A DNA stretch of 64,000 nt from positions 54,944,753-55,008,752 of the forward strand of contig NC_090290.1 in NCBI RefSeq assembly GCF_037392515.1, given 5' to 3'. The DNA is from Haliotis asinina (lineage: Eukaryota; Mollusca; Gastropoda; Lepetellida; Haliotidae). Positions 22,625 through 33,541 of the stretch are shown piece after piece. The translations under genes were made by a program, and so were the position numbers. The notes below the pieces were generated by a model, which had not been told where the DNA came from, searched no databases, and saw nothing but the letters and a program-made list of their open reading frames with translations. The number at the start of each line of letters is the position of its first letter. Within the stretch, counting starts at the first letter, position 1.

Positions 22625-22753
22625 GTACCTCCTTTCACAAAGCAACATTTCTTAAGGTTAACCTTAACTCCCATTCTTTAACACTTGGATTTGGGTAATC
22701 TCAGTGCAGTGTTAAAGAATGGGAGTTAAGGTTGCTTTGTGAAAGGGGCCCCT
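22625..22753. mobile_element. Palindromic MITE, family P, copy 2
   Basis: Ends ctttcacaaagcaac and, on the right, gttgctttgtgaaaggggcc; the inner aaccttaactcccattcttt block is shared with 19605-19764. The right arm is shorter than the left. It sits in the intron between the two duplicated STPG exons and is absent from the other duplicate, so it arrived after the duplication. Confidence 0.75.
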
Positions 22754-22888
22754 GATTTCCACAGCTCAGGGTTATATTTTTTACTATGAACGTTTTTAGG
22801 TGTAAAATATGTTTATTTTAGAGACTTGTTGTTAGTCTAACGCTAACCTTTATGTATTTTCTATGATATATTTCTTCTTTTCAACCAG

Positions 22889-22993
22889 TACTCCCCAGGT
22901 CCTCGTTATTTCCCACTGTCTCCATCAGAGTTGCGTCCGGGACCCAAGTTCTCTATCACCTCAAGACGCACGCCATCCCGCTTTGCCATCACA
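22889..22993 (+). CDS. STPG-repeat exon b
   Basis: A 105-bp exon of 35 codons between acceptor ttttcaaccag and donor gtaagc. Translation YSPGPRYFPLSPSE then LRPGPKFSITSRRTPSRFAIT matches exon a (21494-21592) residue for residue across most of its length. The two exons lie 1395 bp apart. The frame is open through both splice sites. No later exon of this gene was recognised to the right. Confidence 0.8.
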
Positions 22994-23504
22994 GTAAGCA
23001 TTGATAGGTGGAAACTATTGGACAAAATTTAAACAAATCCACTCCTATGTCAGTATAAGATATTTACTAATCCAAAACTGCCTATCATTTGTGATCTGAT
23101 TCTGTACAACTGTTAGTTAGTGCTACATATGAGGGAGATGAGTGTATTTTCAATCTAGAACGTTATTGTCATTGAATTTTCAACCGAGGTCACAGAAACT
23201 TTAAATGAACATTTTGTCGCCTCTACCATTACATAGAAGCAACAAACCCCTACCAGATCCATACGAAACTTCTGCTTAAATCATAGCGGACTGTGCGGTA
23301 CTGACTATATCGTGAGTATTTGTTTTAAACGTATGACAGCTTCGCGGTGTTACTCAGCAATACAGTCGTTTTTAGTGTTTGTCCGAAGAAGCAGTTCTTT
23401 GGGATTTTGTTGTTTTGTTGTTTGATAACATTAGCTTCCACGTTGATAGATTGTCTGTTTGTTGTTTGTCGGCCATTTTTCAGCTATAGGAGTGTGTGAA
23501 TGAG

Positions 23505-23580
23505 TGATTTAGTTTCACGCCGTACTCATGCAGCAATGTGCAAGGTATGTGGCGGTGGTCTGCAAATAATCAGATCAGCG
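23505..23580 (-). mobile_element. SINE family B, tail half (interrupted copy)
   Basis: gagtgatttagtttcacgcc, gtactcatgcagcaatgtg and ggcggtggtctgcaaataat match the tail half of SINE B. The copy resumes at about 24059 after a 480-bp insertion. Confidence 0.7.
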
Positions 23581-24058
23581 TCCCGTTCTTCAAAGCAATC
23601 GTAGCGTTAACATGGCTAAGATGATCGCAACTTCCATACTTTAACATAGAAGGTCGACTGTCTTAGCGCTACGATGATCGCAACTTCCATACTTTAAGAT
23701 AGAAGGTCGACTGTCTTAGCGCTAAGAAGATCGCAACTTCCATACTTTAAGCTAGAAGGTCGACTGTCTTAGCGCTAAGATGATCGCAACTTCCATACTT
23801 TAAGATAGAAGGTCGACTGCCTTAGCGCTACGATGATCGCAACTTCCATACTTTAACATAGAAGGTCGACTGTCTTAGCGCTAAGATGATCGCAACTTCC
23901 ATACTTTAAGATTGAAGGTCGACTGTCTTAGCGCTAAGATGATCGCAACTTCCATACTTTAAGATAGAAGGTCGACTGTCTTAGCGCTAAGATGATCGCA
24001 ACTTCCATACTTTAAGATAGAAGGTCGACTGTCTTAGCGCTACGATGGCTTAGAGGAA
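23581..24058. mobile_element. Insertion with palindromic ends and an internal 53-bp array of about 8 copies
   Basis: The ends are inverted: ccgttcttcaaagcaatcg with gtagcg on the left, and cgctacgatggcttagagga with acagg on the right. Between them the 53-bp unit (gatcgcaacttccatacttt, aagatagaaggtcgactgtc, ttagcgctaagat) repeats about eight times with very few differences. I read it as a small inverted-repeat element whose middle expanded in tandem after insertion into the SINE. Confidence 0.7.
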
Positions 24059-24127
24059 CAGGGCCGTGGACCAGACAGTCCAGGGATCAACAACATGAAC
24101 ATCGATCTACACAATCAGGATACAATG
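24059..24127 (-). mobile_element. SINE family B, central part (resumed)
   Basis: tggaccagacagtccaggga, tcaacaacatgaacatcgat, ctacacaatcaggatacaat is the SINE B segment that follows the aataatcgagtc point at which the insertion occurred. Confidence 0.7.
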
Positions 24128-26611
24128 ACTTGAAACTTGAAATTTCTGACGATTCTTCAAAAACGTTATTACTTTGTGCTGGGAAATCCCATATTTACAT
24201 TGTCCTGCATAATGATATACTTTCCTTATGTTTGAGTCTGGATTCCAACCACCTGTATAGGTTTTATTGACATACTATTCCTTTTAGACTTCACTGTCGG
24301 TCTCCCAAACCAAAGAGAATGTAGTAAGAAAGGAGACGAAATACATGAGTCTAGCAGCTGCATTCTGGACTGTAACCTGGTGGGCAGATCCTCGTTCATG
24401 TTCCCAAGCAAACTGTTACTGCAGTAAATAAATAAAGTCTAGACTGGTTGAGCAAGTCTCGATCACCATAGGTCTAGGACTGTAACTGAGAATTCTACTG
24501 GGTGTCTTTTGGAATTTTATTGTATTTATTTTATTTTATTTTATTTTATGTGGAGACTGAATTTTTGGAGGAGACGACGTTATTGCTTGGAATAAAAATG
24601 AGTCAAACTCAAGAAGTGTTTCATTTGATCTAAAGTTTCAGGCATATCTTTAAGGGACTGGAATATGCTGTTACATTTTCCCAGGTGGAAGAGGAATAGA
24701 GTTATGTGCGCCATGGGTGCACCGGCCCTAAAGAAGTCGGACCGCACTAACCTGAATTGTCCAGTTTGACGAACCGTTATCAAGTCCAAAATAAACATGT
24801 AACCAGCAAGCGGTTAGAACTTCAAAGAAGATTTACAAAACACGTGTATTCTGTATGAAGTGAAGGCTGAAGCAAGGAACCTTGAGAACTGTAACTGTTC
24901 ATTCAGTTAAAGAGAGAATATGTCCCTTAATAGTCTATGTTTTCATGTAATTCCTATTCGTTGAATTAAACATGTTTAACTGAATTTTGAGTTCTCTGAA
25001 GGCCGTTCACAATGATGAACAGGAGTGAAAACTACATTGGACATGTACCAGCTGTGACCTACTCGTGATGTAATACATGTCGTTTCAGTGGCCCACTCAT
25101 CGTGATGCCTAACCTTTTTTATTTAAATGTTTTTTAAAGGAATGGCCTACTCGATAAAGGCGCTTCCGAAAGATGCTTTTGGCGCTCCACCGCAAACCTA
25201 AGCATGTGGGATCGAACCGAGGTTTTCTTGATAATGTTTCTGGCATCACATCCATTCTTGTGGCATTCGCCAGCGTGGTATGTGTCTGTGACCTGCACTG
25301 CTTCAACAAATGTACTGATATCAGTGTATGAAACTCCTACAGAATGACAGGAAGCCCACAGGGCTGATAACTAACTGTCGATATCCGTGCCTTGCACACT
25401 TAAAATGTATAAAGGATATCATATGAGTGCTCAGGCTATATTATGTTTATGACACGAGCCCCTATGTGTTGGGATTTCCCCGAGCGAGAGAGAGTGGTAT
25501 ATACCGACATTTAGGCACGAGTGTCGTAAACATAGCATGGCGTGGGCACAAGTGTAATATTCTGTTTATCACCGACGTCGTCATATGCATGAAAAATAAG
25601 CCCAAATCTACTTTCAAATATAGACTGGCTACAACTACCGTATGTAGAACGCAGCCTCGGTCAAAGTGTAATCCATGCGATGTAATCAACGTGACCTCAT
25701 TCCCAGAGCAGCATTTTTTCCCGTTCTCGGGCAAGACAGTTTTATGGGTCTGAAGTTATGGCATGAACTTTTTTGAACATTAAATAATTAGTTACTTTTT
25801 ACATCGCTTATCATTGCTGATATTCTACATAAAGCTAAACAGGTAACGTGATTGCATTTTGGGTGACTTTTACTGCGCTTCTGTATTGTCGGTATTTTAA
25901 ATAATGAACGAAACGAAGAAACTGGTAACCGCTTGTGCATCCTTCAATGATACTCCGTGCAGTATAGAAATGTTTTACCAGTCATTTTTTTCTAAATTTC
26001 TACTTTGATATTTGTTATGGTGACGTCGATTACAACATTTGTAAGTTGTGTAATGGCCAGATATGTTCTAAGAACAAAATGACTTATTGCTAAGAAAGAA
26101 CTTTATATTTTTTACCATTGACAGTTACCAGTTGATGCACATTTCGTGAGAATAGATTTTTAATTCTCACATATATTTACTTCTTTTTTATCACCAATGC
26201 CACGTGAATTGTTTTGTGTAAGTATGAACCACGAAAAGACAACATCGACACAGCGTGCTATAGACAGTACACAGTACTAGTTCGGGGTGGGATATGTTCC
26301 ATCAGGGAGCCTATATGGAGGGGGAGAAGAAACTCCTCGAAAAGCCGCTGAACATATGTCTCGGGTCGTTACGTAACCAGCGTTGACAATATGGTGGCAG
26401 CGTAGTATTTAAGATTGAGCCCGGTTTATTTTCAACACCTAATTAAGTTCGCTGTGTGTTGTAACAACTGAAATCCAACATGTAGAAGATAGGTTAACTA
26501 TTCTGTCACTTCAGTTAAAGTCAAATAATTGGTATTAGTGTCCGTATTAGGACAGTAGATTTGTAGTAAAATTTCAAGTCGGTAAGTCATAGCTCACTGG
26601 CTTCTATTCTC
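24128..26611. other. No gene supported
   Basis: A (TTTTA)n run lies at about 24528-24548. A tRNA-like B box on the - strand near 25201-25220 (GGTTCGATCCCAC) hints at a decayed SINE. 25427-25753 is open on both strands (108 and 90 residues); the - strand peptide contains NEVTLITSHGLHFDRGC and ARGNPNT, but I cannot assign it. Confidence 0.35.
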
Positions 26612-26955
26612 GATTCAACTTTTGCAAGTAATAGTGATAATTTCATAATCTGAAAAAGAATGTTAGGTTGTATTTGAGGTGTGTGAAAAATGTGACATAT
26701 CGCCGATCTGCTCTGATCCGCCATTGACATACTATACACCGTTGTTTGAGTGTTTCCAGTTATCACACCAAAAACATCTTTCATATACACCTTTAAGACC
26801 TATGAGGGGAATATACTATCAGGTGAAATGTGTTTGCAAGTAATAGTGATAGTTCCATAACCTAAAACAAAATGCTAAGGTGTATTTGACGTGTGTGAAA
26901 AATATGACATAATGCCTATCTGAAGTGATTCGCCGTTGATGCTTGAGGGTTATAG
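26612..26955. repeat. Diverged direct duplication of about 125 bp
   Basis: The block tttgcaagtaatagtgata ... gtgtgtgaaaaatgtgacat ... gccattgac at about 26618-26735 is repeated at about 26830-26945 with roughly 15-20 percent differences. Confidence 0.7.
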
Positions 26956-27830
26956 TTCCATAACTTCTTTCTTTCCTGTTGATCTTATTATTTAACAAAA
27001 CTGGAAGGGTGTTTTAGAACGCTTTGTGAGAGTTTTACACTTTATTTTTGAGGGCAGCGTGACAGTGTCAGTTAACATTTTGTTAATGTCCATTCAATTC
27101 CCCACATGCAATAAGATATCTGAATTAATTATTAATGTAAACAGAAATGTTTCAAAGTAGATTTTTTAAAAGGACGGCTATTGTTAACACGTGTTCTCGC
27201 GATACTTTTGCGTTCTTTAACATGTTTTGGGAGGGAAGGCCGCGGTGTATCATTTATTCTTGCATTCATTCACATATGTACTTCTTTCTTTTATTCTTTT
27301 TCTTTGTTTCGTTCATTCATTCACACAATTCTTGCTCTTAATTCTTACTATAATTTATTCATTCATTGTAAAATTCCGACTGATACAATAAACTGGCTGA
27401 AGTTTTGTTAAACCAGGGATAATCTAAAACGTATATACTCTATATAGTCTCCCCGGTTAAACACAACTGTGTTAGTTAGTACAAGTGGTAAAGAAAGCAA
27501 GCGTGTGACCTGTCCCTGTTGTAGAGTATCCCTTGTTCCATATAATTGCAGGGAATAGGAGTAAATGTTGTACATAAAGCTGGGGTGTTCAATGACAAAC
27601 AGGTGCATCCATTGAACACATGCTTCATGCATATTCTACGCTGTAACAGCTGGTCGATCGCTGAAAATGTTATTAGAGGCAAGGTAGTTTTGAGTTATTG
27701 TGAATTGGGCAGATAAAAACATATAACATTTTTAGATGTTGTAACTGAATTAAGAGCAGATATTTAATTTGTTCATAAATTTCCTTTCCTGAACAGCAAC
27801 GTTGTTGAACGTTTGCGATGATGGTATGAA
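26956..27830. other. No gene seen
   Basis: AT-rich; contains TTCATTCA-type simple sequence at about 27258-27370. No supported exon. Confidence 0.4.
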
Positions 27831-28085
27831 TCAGTGTTGTGACCAGACAACCACCTTTTCCACTGTTTCCTCATACTCATATTTCAGCCAATGAAGAGCA
27901 AGTGTGGTATTCACTGCAGAGACGTAAACATAGACCATGGAACCGGTGACGGTGGCTCGAGCATTAGGAATGATTCTCCATTCATATTTCGTGTTGTGTA
28001 TAATGTCAGTATTATCTGCTGCTGATGAGTGTGTCAAGGTTGACTCATGTACGTGCAAGACATCAAAACATACTATAAACCTGCA
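27831..28085 (-). CDS. Candidate orphan terminal exon
   Basis: On the - strand an open frame of about 83 codons follows an acceptor-like ataacgggtgcag and ends at a TGA near 27831. The peptide (FIVCFDVLHVHESTLTHSS then NTKYEWRIIPNARATVTGSM then VYVYVSAVNTTLALHWLKYE then YEETVEKVVVW) has balanced composition and a hydrophobic pattern like a real beta-rich domain. I recognise no family and found no partner exon. It could be a pseudogene fragment or a chance ORF. Confidence 0.25.
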   Translation of the reverse strand, partial: CRFIVCFDVLHVHESTLTHSSAADNTDIIHNTKYEWRIIPNARATVTGSMVYVYVSAVNTTLALHWLKYEYEETVEKVVVWSQH

Positions 28086-28324
28086 CCCGTTATCAGCAGA
28101 TCCAGGCCCAAGGTAAGGATGTAGGACACACGATCACGTGCTTGAAACTTGTCACGAGACCCGTGGCTTGAGGTTGCAGACGACTATTCTGATAGCTTAC
28201 GGAAATCAGTAAACCTTACTTATTAGCAACCTCTTCAACAGTAACATCAGCATTCTACAACCGGAAACAATTTTTGACGAAACATAGTTGTGTTACTTAT
28301 GTAACGAAAAACGGGTATATCATG
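28086..28324. other. No gene seen
   Basis: Spacer left of the palindromic micro-insertion. Confidence 0.35.
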
Positions 28325-28376
28325 TGTGAGGCCTAGCCGAGAGCCGCGATGCGGTGCTCTCGGCTAGTGTGAGGCC
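28325..28376. mobile_element. 34-bp palindromic insertion with 9-bp direct repeats
   Basis: TGTGAGGCC at 28325-28333 is repeated exactly at 28368-28376. Between them lies a 34-bp sequence whose outer 11 bp (TAGCCGAGAGC / GCTCTCGGCTA) are perfectly inverted, and the core CGC-GAT-GCG also pairs. This is the layout of a transposon reduced to its terminal inverted repeats with its target duplication still present. Confidence 0.75.
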
Positions 28377-28887
28377 CTGTTTGGGTTCTGAAAACCATTA
28401 TATTTTCACTAATTTCAGTTGTACGTGTAGAAGCCTCAGTCAAGTTAGTGGTGACTGACCCCACCCTAAGATTCACCAGCGCTAGGTGGACCAAGGTCTC
28501 ATGGTTATAATTGTATAAAGTCTTTCTACTCTTTCTCTCTAAATAACTGAAGCTGGACACATATTTCAGTCTTGTTATCAAAGAAACTTAACTGTCATTC
28601 CCTAACACATGATCTGAGCTACAGCTGCATGGTGTTAAAAAGCTTATTAGTTCTGTCTCTTTAGGGAAAATTGCTTTTTGTGAGGAATTTTTGTTTTTAT
28701 CACAACATAACATAACTCAAGTTTCTTTTCATTATTCAGCATTGTTAGGAATATTTGATATGTACTGGTTACAGAACAGTTATTGCCATATTTTTAGGGA
28801 TATTTACAAAATTAAAAAGAAAGTTAAATTAATGAAACTGAATTAATTATGGAGCTTAATTCACTGCAGTCGATCATGGTTATCCCC
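28377..28887. other. No gene seen
   Basis: AT-rich spacer; the - strand ORF at 28333-28581 has no recognised domain. Confidence 0.4.
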
Positions 28888-31800
28888 TCGGCATTTAATG
28901 CGGGGGGATATAGTCGATGCTTCGTCTGTCTTTCTATTCGTCTGTCATCATTTTGTTTCTGAAGCATAACTCAAAAACAATTCAATATTTTTAGACCAAA
29001 ATTGGTAGACATAATAAACTGAACTTATTGTTGTGCCCTTTGCTATTTACAGATTTGTGGCATTTTTATTTTTACTCCCCTGGCATGTAATGCCGGGAAT
29101 ATAGTTGACGCCTCATCTGCCCTTCTTCAGTCGGTCCGTCCGTACTCATTTTGTTTCCGGAACATAACTCAGAAAACGCTCTGTATTTTTAGACCAAACT
29201 TGATAGATATAATACTCTCAACCTATAGTTGTGTCTTTTGCTATTTACAGCGTTTTGGCATTTTTGTTTCTTGTTTTTCCATGGAACATTGGTGGGGTGG
29301 GCTTCGTTTCTGGAGCAGAATTAAAAAACTGTTCAATATTTTTCTGCAAAACTTAGTAGATATATCAATGAGAACCTGAAGTGGTGCCTTTTGCTATGTA
29401 CAGGTTTTTCTGATCGATTTTTTTCTCGGTTTCTATGGAAACGTTTCAGATATAGTCTCAAAAGTGAGAGGTGTGTTTCGTTTCCGGAGCACATCTCAAA
29501 AACTTTGTAATATCTGTCAGCAAAAGTTGTTAGATATGTGTGGCAGATCCCAAAGTGGTGCCTTTTGCTATGTACAGGTTTTTGTGATTTATTATTTTCA
29601 CGGTTTTGAAAGGAAACGTTTTGGACTTAGTCCCAAAATGGAGGGATGGGCTTCGTTTCCTGAGCAGAACTCAAAAAACATTCAATATTTTTCTGCAAAA
29701 CGTGTTACATACATCAGTCAGAACCTACAGTAGTGCCTTTTGGTACTTACAGGTTTTTTGTGATATATTATTAAGTGAGAGGTGTGTTTCTTTTCTGGAG
29801 CACATCTAAAAAAGTTACTATTTTGTCTGTCAGCAACATTTGGTAGATATATGTGGCTGACCCCAACATGGTGCCTTTTGCTATTTACAGATATTTGTGA
29901 TTTATAATTTTCTGGGTTTCCATTAAAATGTTTTGTACTTAGTCTTAAATTGGAGGGATGGGCTGCGTTTCCGGAGCAGAACTCAAAAACTTCCAAATAT
30001 CTTACTGCAAAACTTGGCAGATATGTAGAGGAGACCCTAAAGTGGTGCCTTTTGCTATTTACAGCATTTTGTGATTTATCATTTTCCCAGTTTCAATGGA
30101 AACGATTCTGACTTAGTCTCAAAATGGAGGGATGGGCTTTGTTTCCAGAGCACAACTCGAAAATTATTCAATATCTTACCAGTCTAAGTAAACTTATCCT
30201 CAGTACTTTTCGTTACACTCCACCACTGAGTCTAACAAAACCTTATGGGAGGTTGTGTCAGGTAACCTTTGAGATTGACCAATCAGAACACAGCTTACCA
30301 AATCGCGAAAGTGCTAATTCGCACATCCCTTATGAACTTTTTGTACCCGAACTATTCAGAATGCTATTTAGCGTACGATCGCTTCCGGATGATGCACACG
30401 GCGTACGTGCTGCCATGACAACGGTGAGTAAACAGTCTCTGAAAATAGTGTTTTGACAATATTCAAGGATGTTAATTTGCGGAAATATTAGCTAATGGTA
30501 ACAAAGTCAACAGAAACCCCAAAGCCTATATACTGCAGGCCAATTAACTGTGTTATATGCAGATTTTTGTTTGTAGAGAGATCTGTGTCGGTGACCTGAA
30601 TATTTTGAAAGGCCCTCCGATCCCTAAATAGTAGCCGTTGTCTGATTGGTTAAATCTATTTAACCGTCTTGCATTTGATTGGACCGTTGTTGGTTGCTCA
30701 AAGGTTACCTGACGCGACCTTCTACTAGGTTTGTTAGACTCAGTGGTGGAGTGTAACGAAATACACTGAGACGAAGTTTACTTAGACTGATATCTTACAG
30801 CAAAACCTGGCAGATATTTGAGACAGACCACAAAGTGGTGCCTTTTGCTATTTACAATGTTTTGGTATTTATATTTTTCCTGGTTTCCATGGAAACAATT
30901 CTGACTTAGTCTCAAAATGGAGATATAGGCTTCGTTTCCAGAGCACAACTGGAAAACCATTTCATATCTTTCAACAGATCTTGGCACATATATGAGACAG
31001 ATCTTAAAGTGGTGCCTTTTGCTGTTTACAGATATATGGCATTTATATTTTTCATGACTTCCATGGAAACGATTCAAACGTAATCTAAGAAAACATCAAG
31101 CAACTGTTAGATGATTTGTCCTTCCTAATATGTTGGGGCCAGGGGGATATGTCATCTTCTGATGACTCTTGTTTTGTTTTTCCATGGAATGTTTTGGTCT
31201 TAGTTTAATGGGAGGGGTGGGCTTCATTTCTGGCCATAACTCAAAAACCATTGAATATTTTTCTGCTAAACTTTGTAGGTATATCACATTATCAGTGAGA
31301 ACCTTAAGTGGTGCCTTTTGCTGTCTACAGGTTTTTGTGGTTTATTATTTTTGGGGTTTCCATGGACTTAGTCTCAAAAGTGCGAGGTGTGTTTCGTTTC
31401 TGGAGCACAACTCAAAACTTCTTAATATATGTCAGCAAAAGTTGGTAGATATGTGTGGCAGACCCCAAAGTAGTGACTTTTGCTATGTACAGTTTTTTGT
31501 AATTCATCATTTTCTGGGTTTACATGGAAACTATTCAGACTTTGTCTCAAAATGGAGGGATGGGCATCGTTTCCGGAGCAAAACTCGAAAACTTCTTAAT
31601 ATCTTTCATCAAAACTTGACAGATGTGTGAGGTAGACCCTAAAGTGGTGCCTTTTACTATTAACTGATTTTAATGATTTATCATTTTCTTGCTTCCCATG
31701 AAAACGATTCGTACTGAGTTTTGAAAGGGAGGGAAGGGCCTCGTTTCCAGAGCACAACTTGAAAACTACTTGATATGGTGGGGTGGGCTTCATTTCCAGA

Positions 31801-32190
31801 GCAGAACTAAAATATATTCAGTATTTTTCTGGTAGATATATCAGTCTGAACCTAAGGCGGTGGCTTTTGCTATTTACAGGTTTTTATGATGTATTAGTTT
31901 GTCGGTTTCCATGGAAATGTTTCGGGCTTAGTCTCAAAATGGAGGGATGGGCTTCATTTCCGGAGCACAACTTGAAAAACCATTTCATATCTTTCAACAG
32001 ATCTTGGCAGATATATGAGACAGATCTTGAAGTGGTGCTTTTTGCTGTTTACAGATACCTGGCTTTTATATTTTTCATTATTTCTATGGAATAAATTCAA
32101 ACTTCGTCTTAAAAAACATCAAGTAACTGTCAGATGATTGTCCTTTTGAATATGTTGGGGCTATGTTGTCTTCTTGTTTTTCATGGTTTC
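28888..32190 (+). mobile_element. Composite array of ~165-bp monomers with head and tail modules (copies 2 and 3)
   Basis: Two heads (palindromic ggcatttaatgcgggg at about 28888; cctggcatgtaatgccggga at about 29077, each followed by ggatatagtcgacgc-like sequence) lead into about 12-14 monomers. Each monomer has a catggaaacgtttcg start, a ggagggatgggcttcgtttc block, and a gtggtgccttttgctattta end. Monomer marks fall near 29383, 29557, 29731, 29869, 30041, 30833, 31007, 31305, 31470, 31642, 31856 and 32030, a spacing of about 140-215 bp and most often about 165-175. Tails with the GTCATC-TTCT-GATGAC hairpin occur at 31151-31166, and a degraded tail near 32105-32180. ORFs here are frame accidents of the repeat. 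Confidence 0.75.
30180..30789. mobile_element. 610-bp Mutator-like MITE inserted in a monomer
   Basis: Terminal inverted repeats of about 95 bp (left cagtctaagtaaacttat; then ttcgttacactccaccactg and gtcaggtaacctttgag; right end the inverse, ending aagtttacttagactg). An exact 9-bp direct repeat ATATCTTAC flanks it (30171-30179 and 30790-30798). Removing the insert restores a normal monomer. Long terminal repeats with a 9-bp target duplication fit Mutator-like elements; no transposase is encoded. Confidence 0.85.
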
Positions 32191-33029
32191 CATGAAAACG
32201 ATTCTTACTAAGTCTCAACAGGGAGATCTGTCGCAAAATTTTTAGAGTAATATCCATATGATCTAATTTTTAAATCTCTTGCCTCTAAATTTGTTTATTT
32301 ATCATGTTTATGTCGAACATTTCCAAAATCCAGGTAGTTTTACTGCTTTCACAATGGCAGCATGACCGCTGTCTCAGTGTCAACACAACTGACCCAGAAA
32401 GCTGATTGATTGACTGGCTTGTCGCGTAAACAATATGACTTGTATGGACAATACCTTTGTCTTTTGGACAATAAAATATGTGTAAAATACCCACTGTAAC
32501 CTGTATGTGGCCGTACAACTCAGAAACACACATGCACACAAAGTATGTCCAGTGTGAGTGTATTTGTGCTCAACTCAACTGTGTCTCTGTTAATTAAATC
32601 TGACCTACCTTTATTATGCAGCCCCACAAACTTTAAAAACATGTCATAATACTCTTTTATGTAATTTTACGTGATCAGGGTTAAAGTTACGCTAACCTAA
32701 TCCTAACGTCTTCACAAGAAGTTGTGGTGCTGTATCAAATTCAATATCCCATGCTTGGTGTAAGAACTGAGGAAAATGGGATGAGGAGTCATCTCTGAGT
32801 TAACTTCTGCTAATAGGCAACGTCTGGCCTAGTGTGAGTAGTCACCTTGGGTTATCAGGCTGTTCTGTCAACTGATCTAAGTGCTGACACATTAAGAAAC
32901 TGGTGTTTAAGTTTGGGAGGTAAAGGGGCACTGGTGCGGTGCGATTAATGTTTCTCGCCAGCGGTATAATAACGAAACCAAGCTGCAAGCTGCTCAGCAC
33001 CTGCTGCCTTGATCATGACAGATACGAGG
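32191..33029. other. No gene supported
   Basis: The segment 32705-32745 shares a block with the SINE-like repeat at 665-955. Otherwise AT-rich spacer. Confidence 0.4.
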
Positions 33030-33540
33030 ACTGGGCAACTGTCCACATCGGTGGGGCACGGGGAGTAAGCTGGCTAAAGCGCCAGGCTAGTGATCCAGTG
33101 AGGTTGAGGTGTCCGCATCGACCCCCATTGTGACCTGCTGTTAAAACCATGGGTCAAGTTTGTATGCAGATTATTTCCGTGTTGTCACAACCCCTAGTGT
33201 ACAGTACACAACCCTGTGCACTTAAAAAATACCACAAATCTGTTAGTATATGACCAGATGGTGGCCACATGAATATGTGCAAACACTTAGTTGTGGGTAC
33301 AGCAACGTGCAGTAAACTTGGACAAAGTACTGCGACAGTGTCCTAGTCCACCCAGCTGTGAATGGGTACCTCGATAAGATACAGCTGCAAATTGCGTCTA
33401 GAGGCTGCAAGAGTTACATACTCCCCAGGGAGTTGAGACCGAGACCAGGGCTGTTGATATTGACCAGTGATCAAGGGAAATATATGAGCAAACACTAATT
33501 GCCTGGATATGTGCGTGATGTAAATATCCTGTAACATATA
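33030..33540 (+). mobile_element. SINE-like repeat abutting the truncated ORF
   Basis: A tRNA-like start (gtaagctggctaaagcgcca then gttgaggtgtccgcatcga) is followed by a body containing cctagtccacccagctgtga and atgggtacctcgataagata, a block common in mollusc tRNA-derived SINEs. Its right limit is not sharp; the coding frame of the next ORF becomes open only from 33542. Confidence 0.45.
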
Positions 33541-33541
33541 T

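Noticed and set aside
28090-28112. A tiny STPG exon (DPGP before a gtaagg donor)
   Set aside because: Only one PGP core, no convincing acceptor at the right distance, and no surrounding repeat residues.
29464-32094. Several + strand ORFs with FPEQNSK- and RYISLN-like peptides
   Set aside because: They repeat with the ~165-bp monomer and change frame between monomers; no coding constraint seen.
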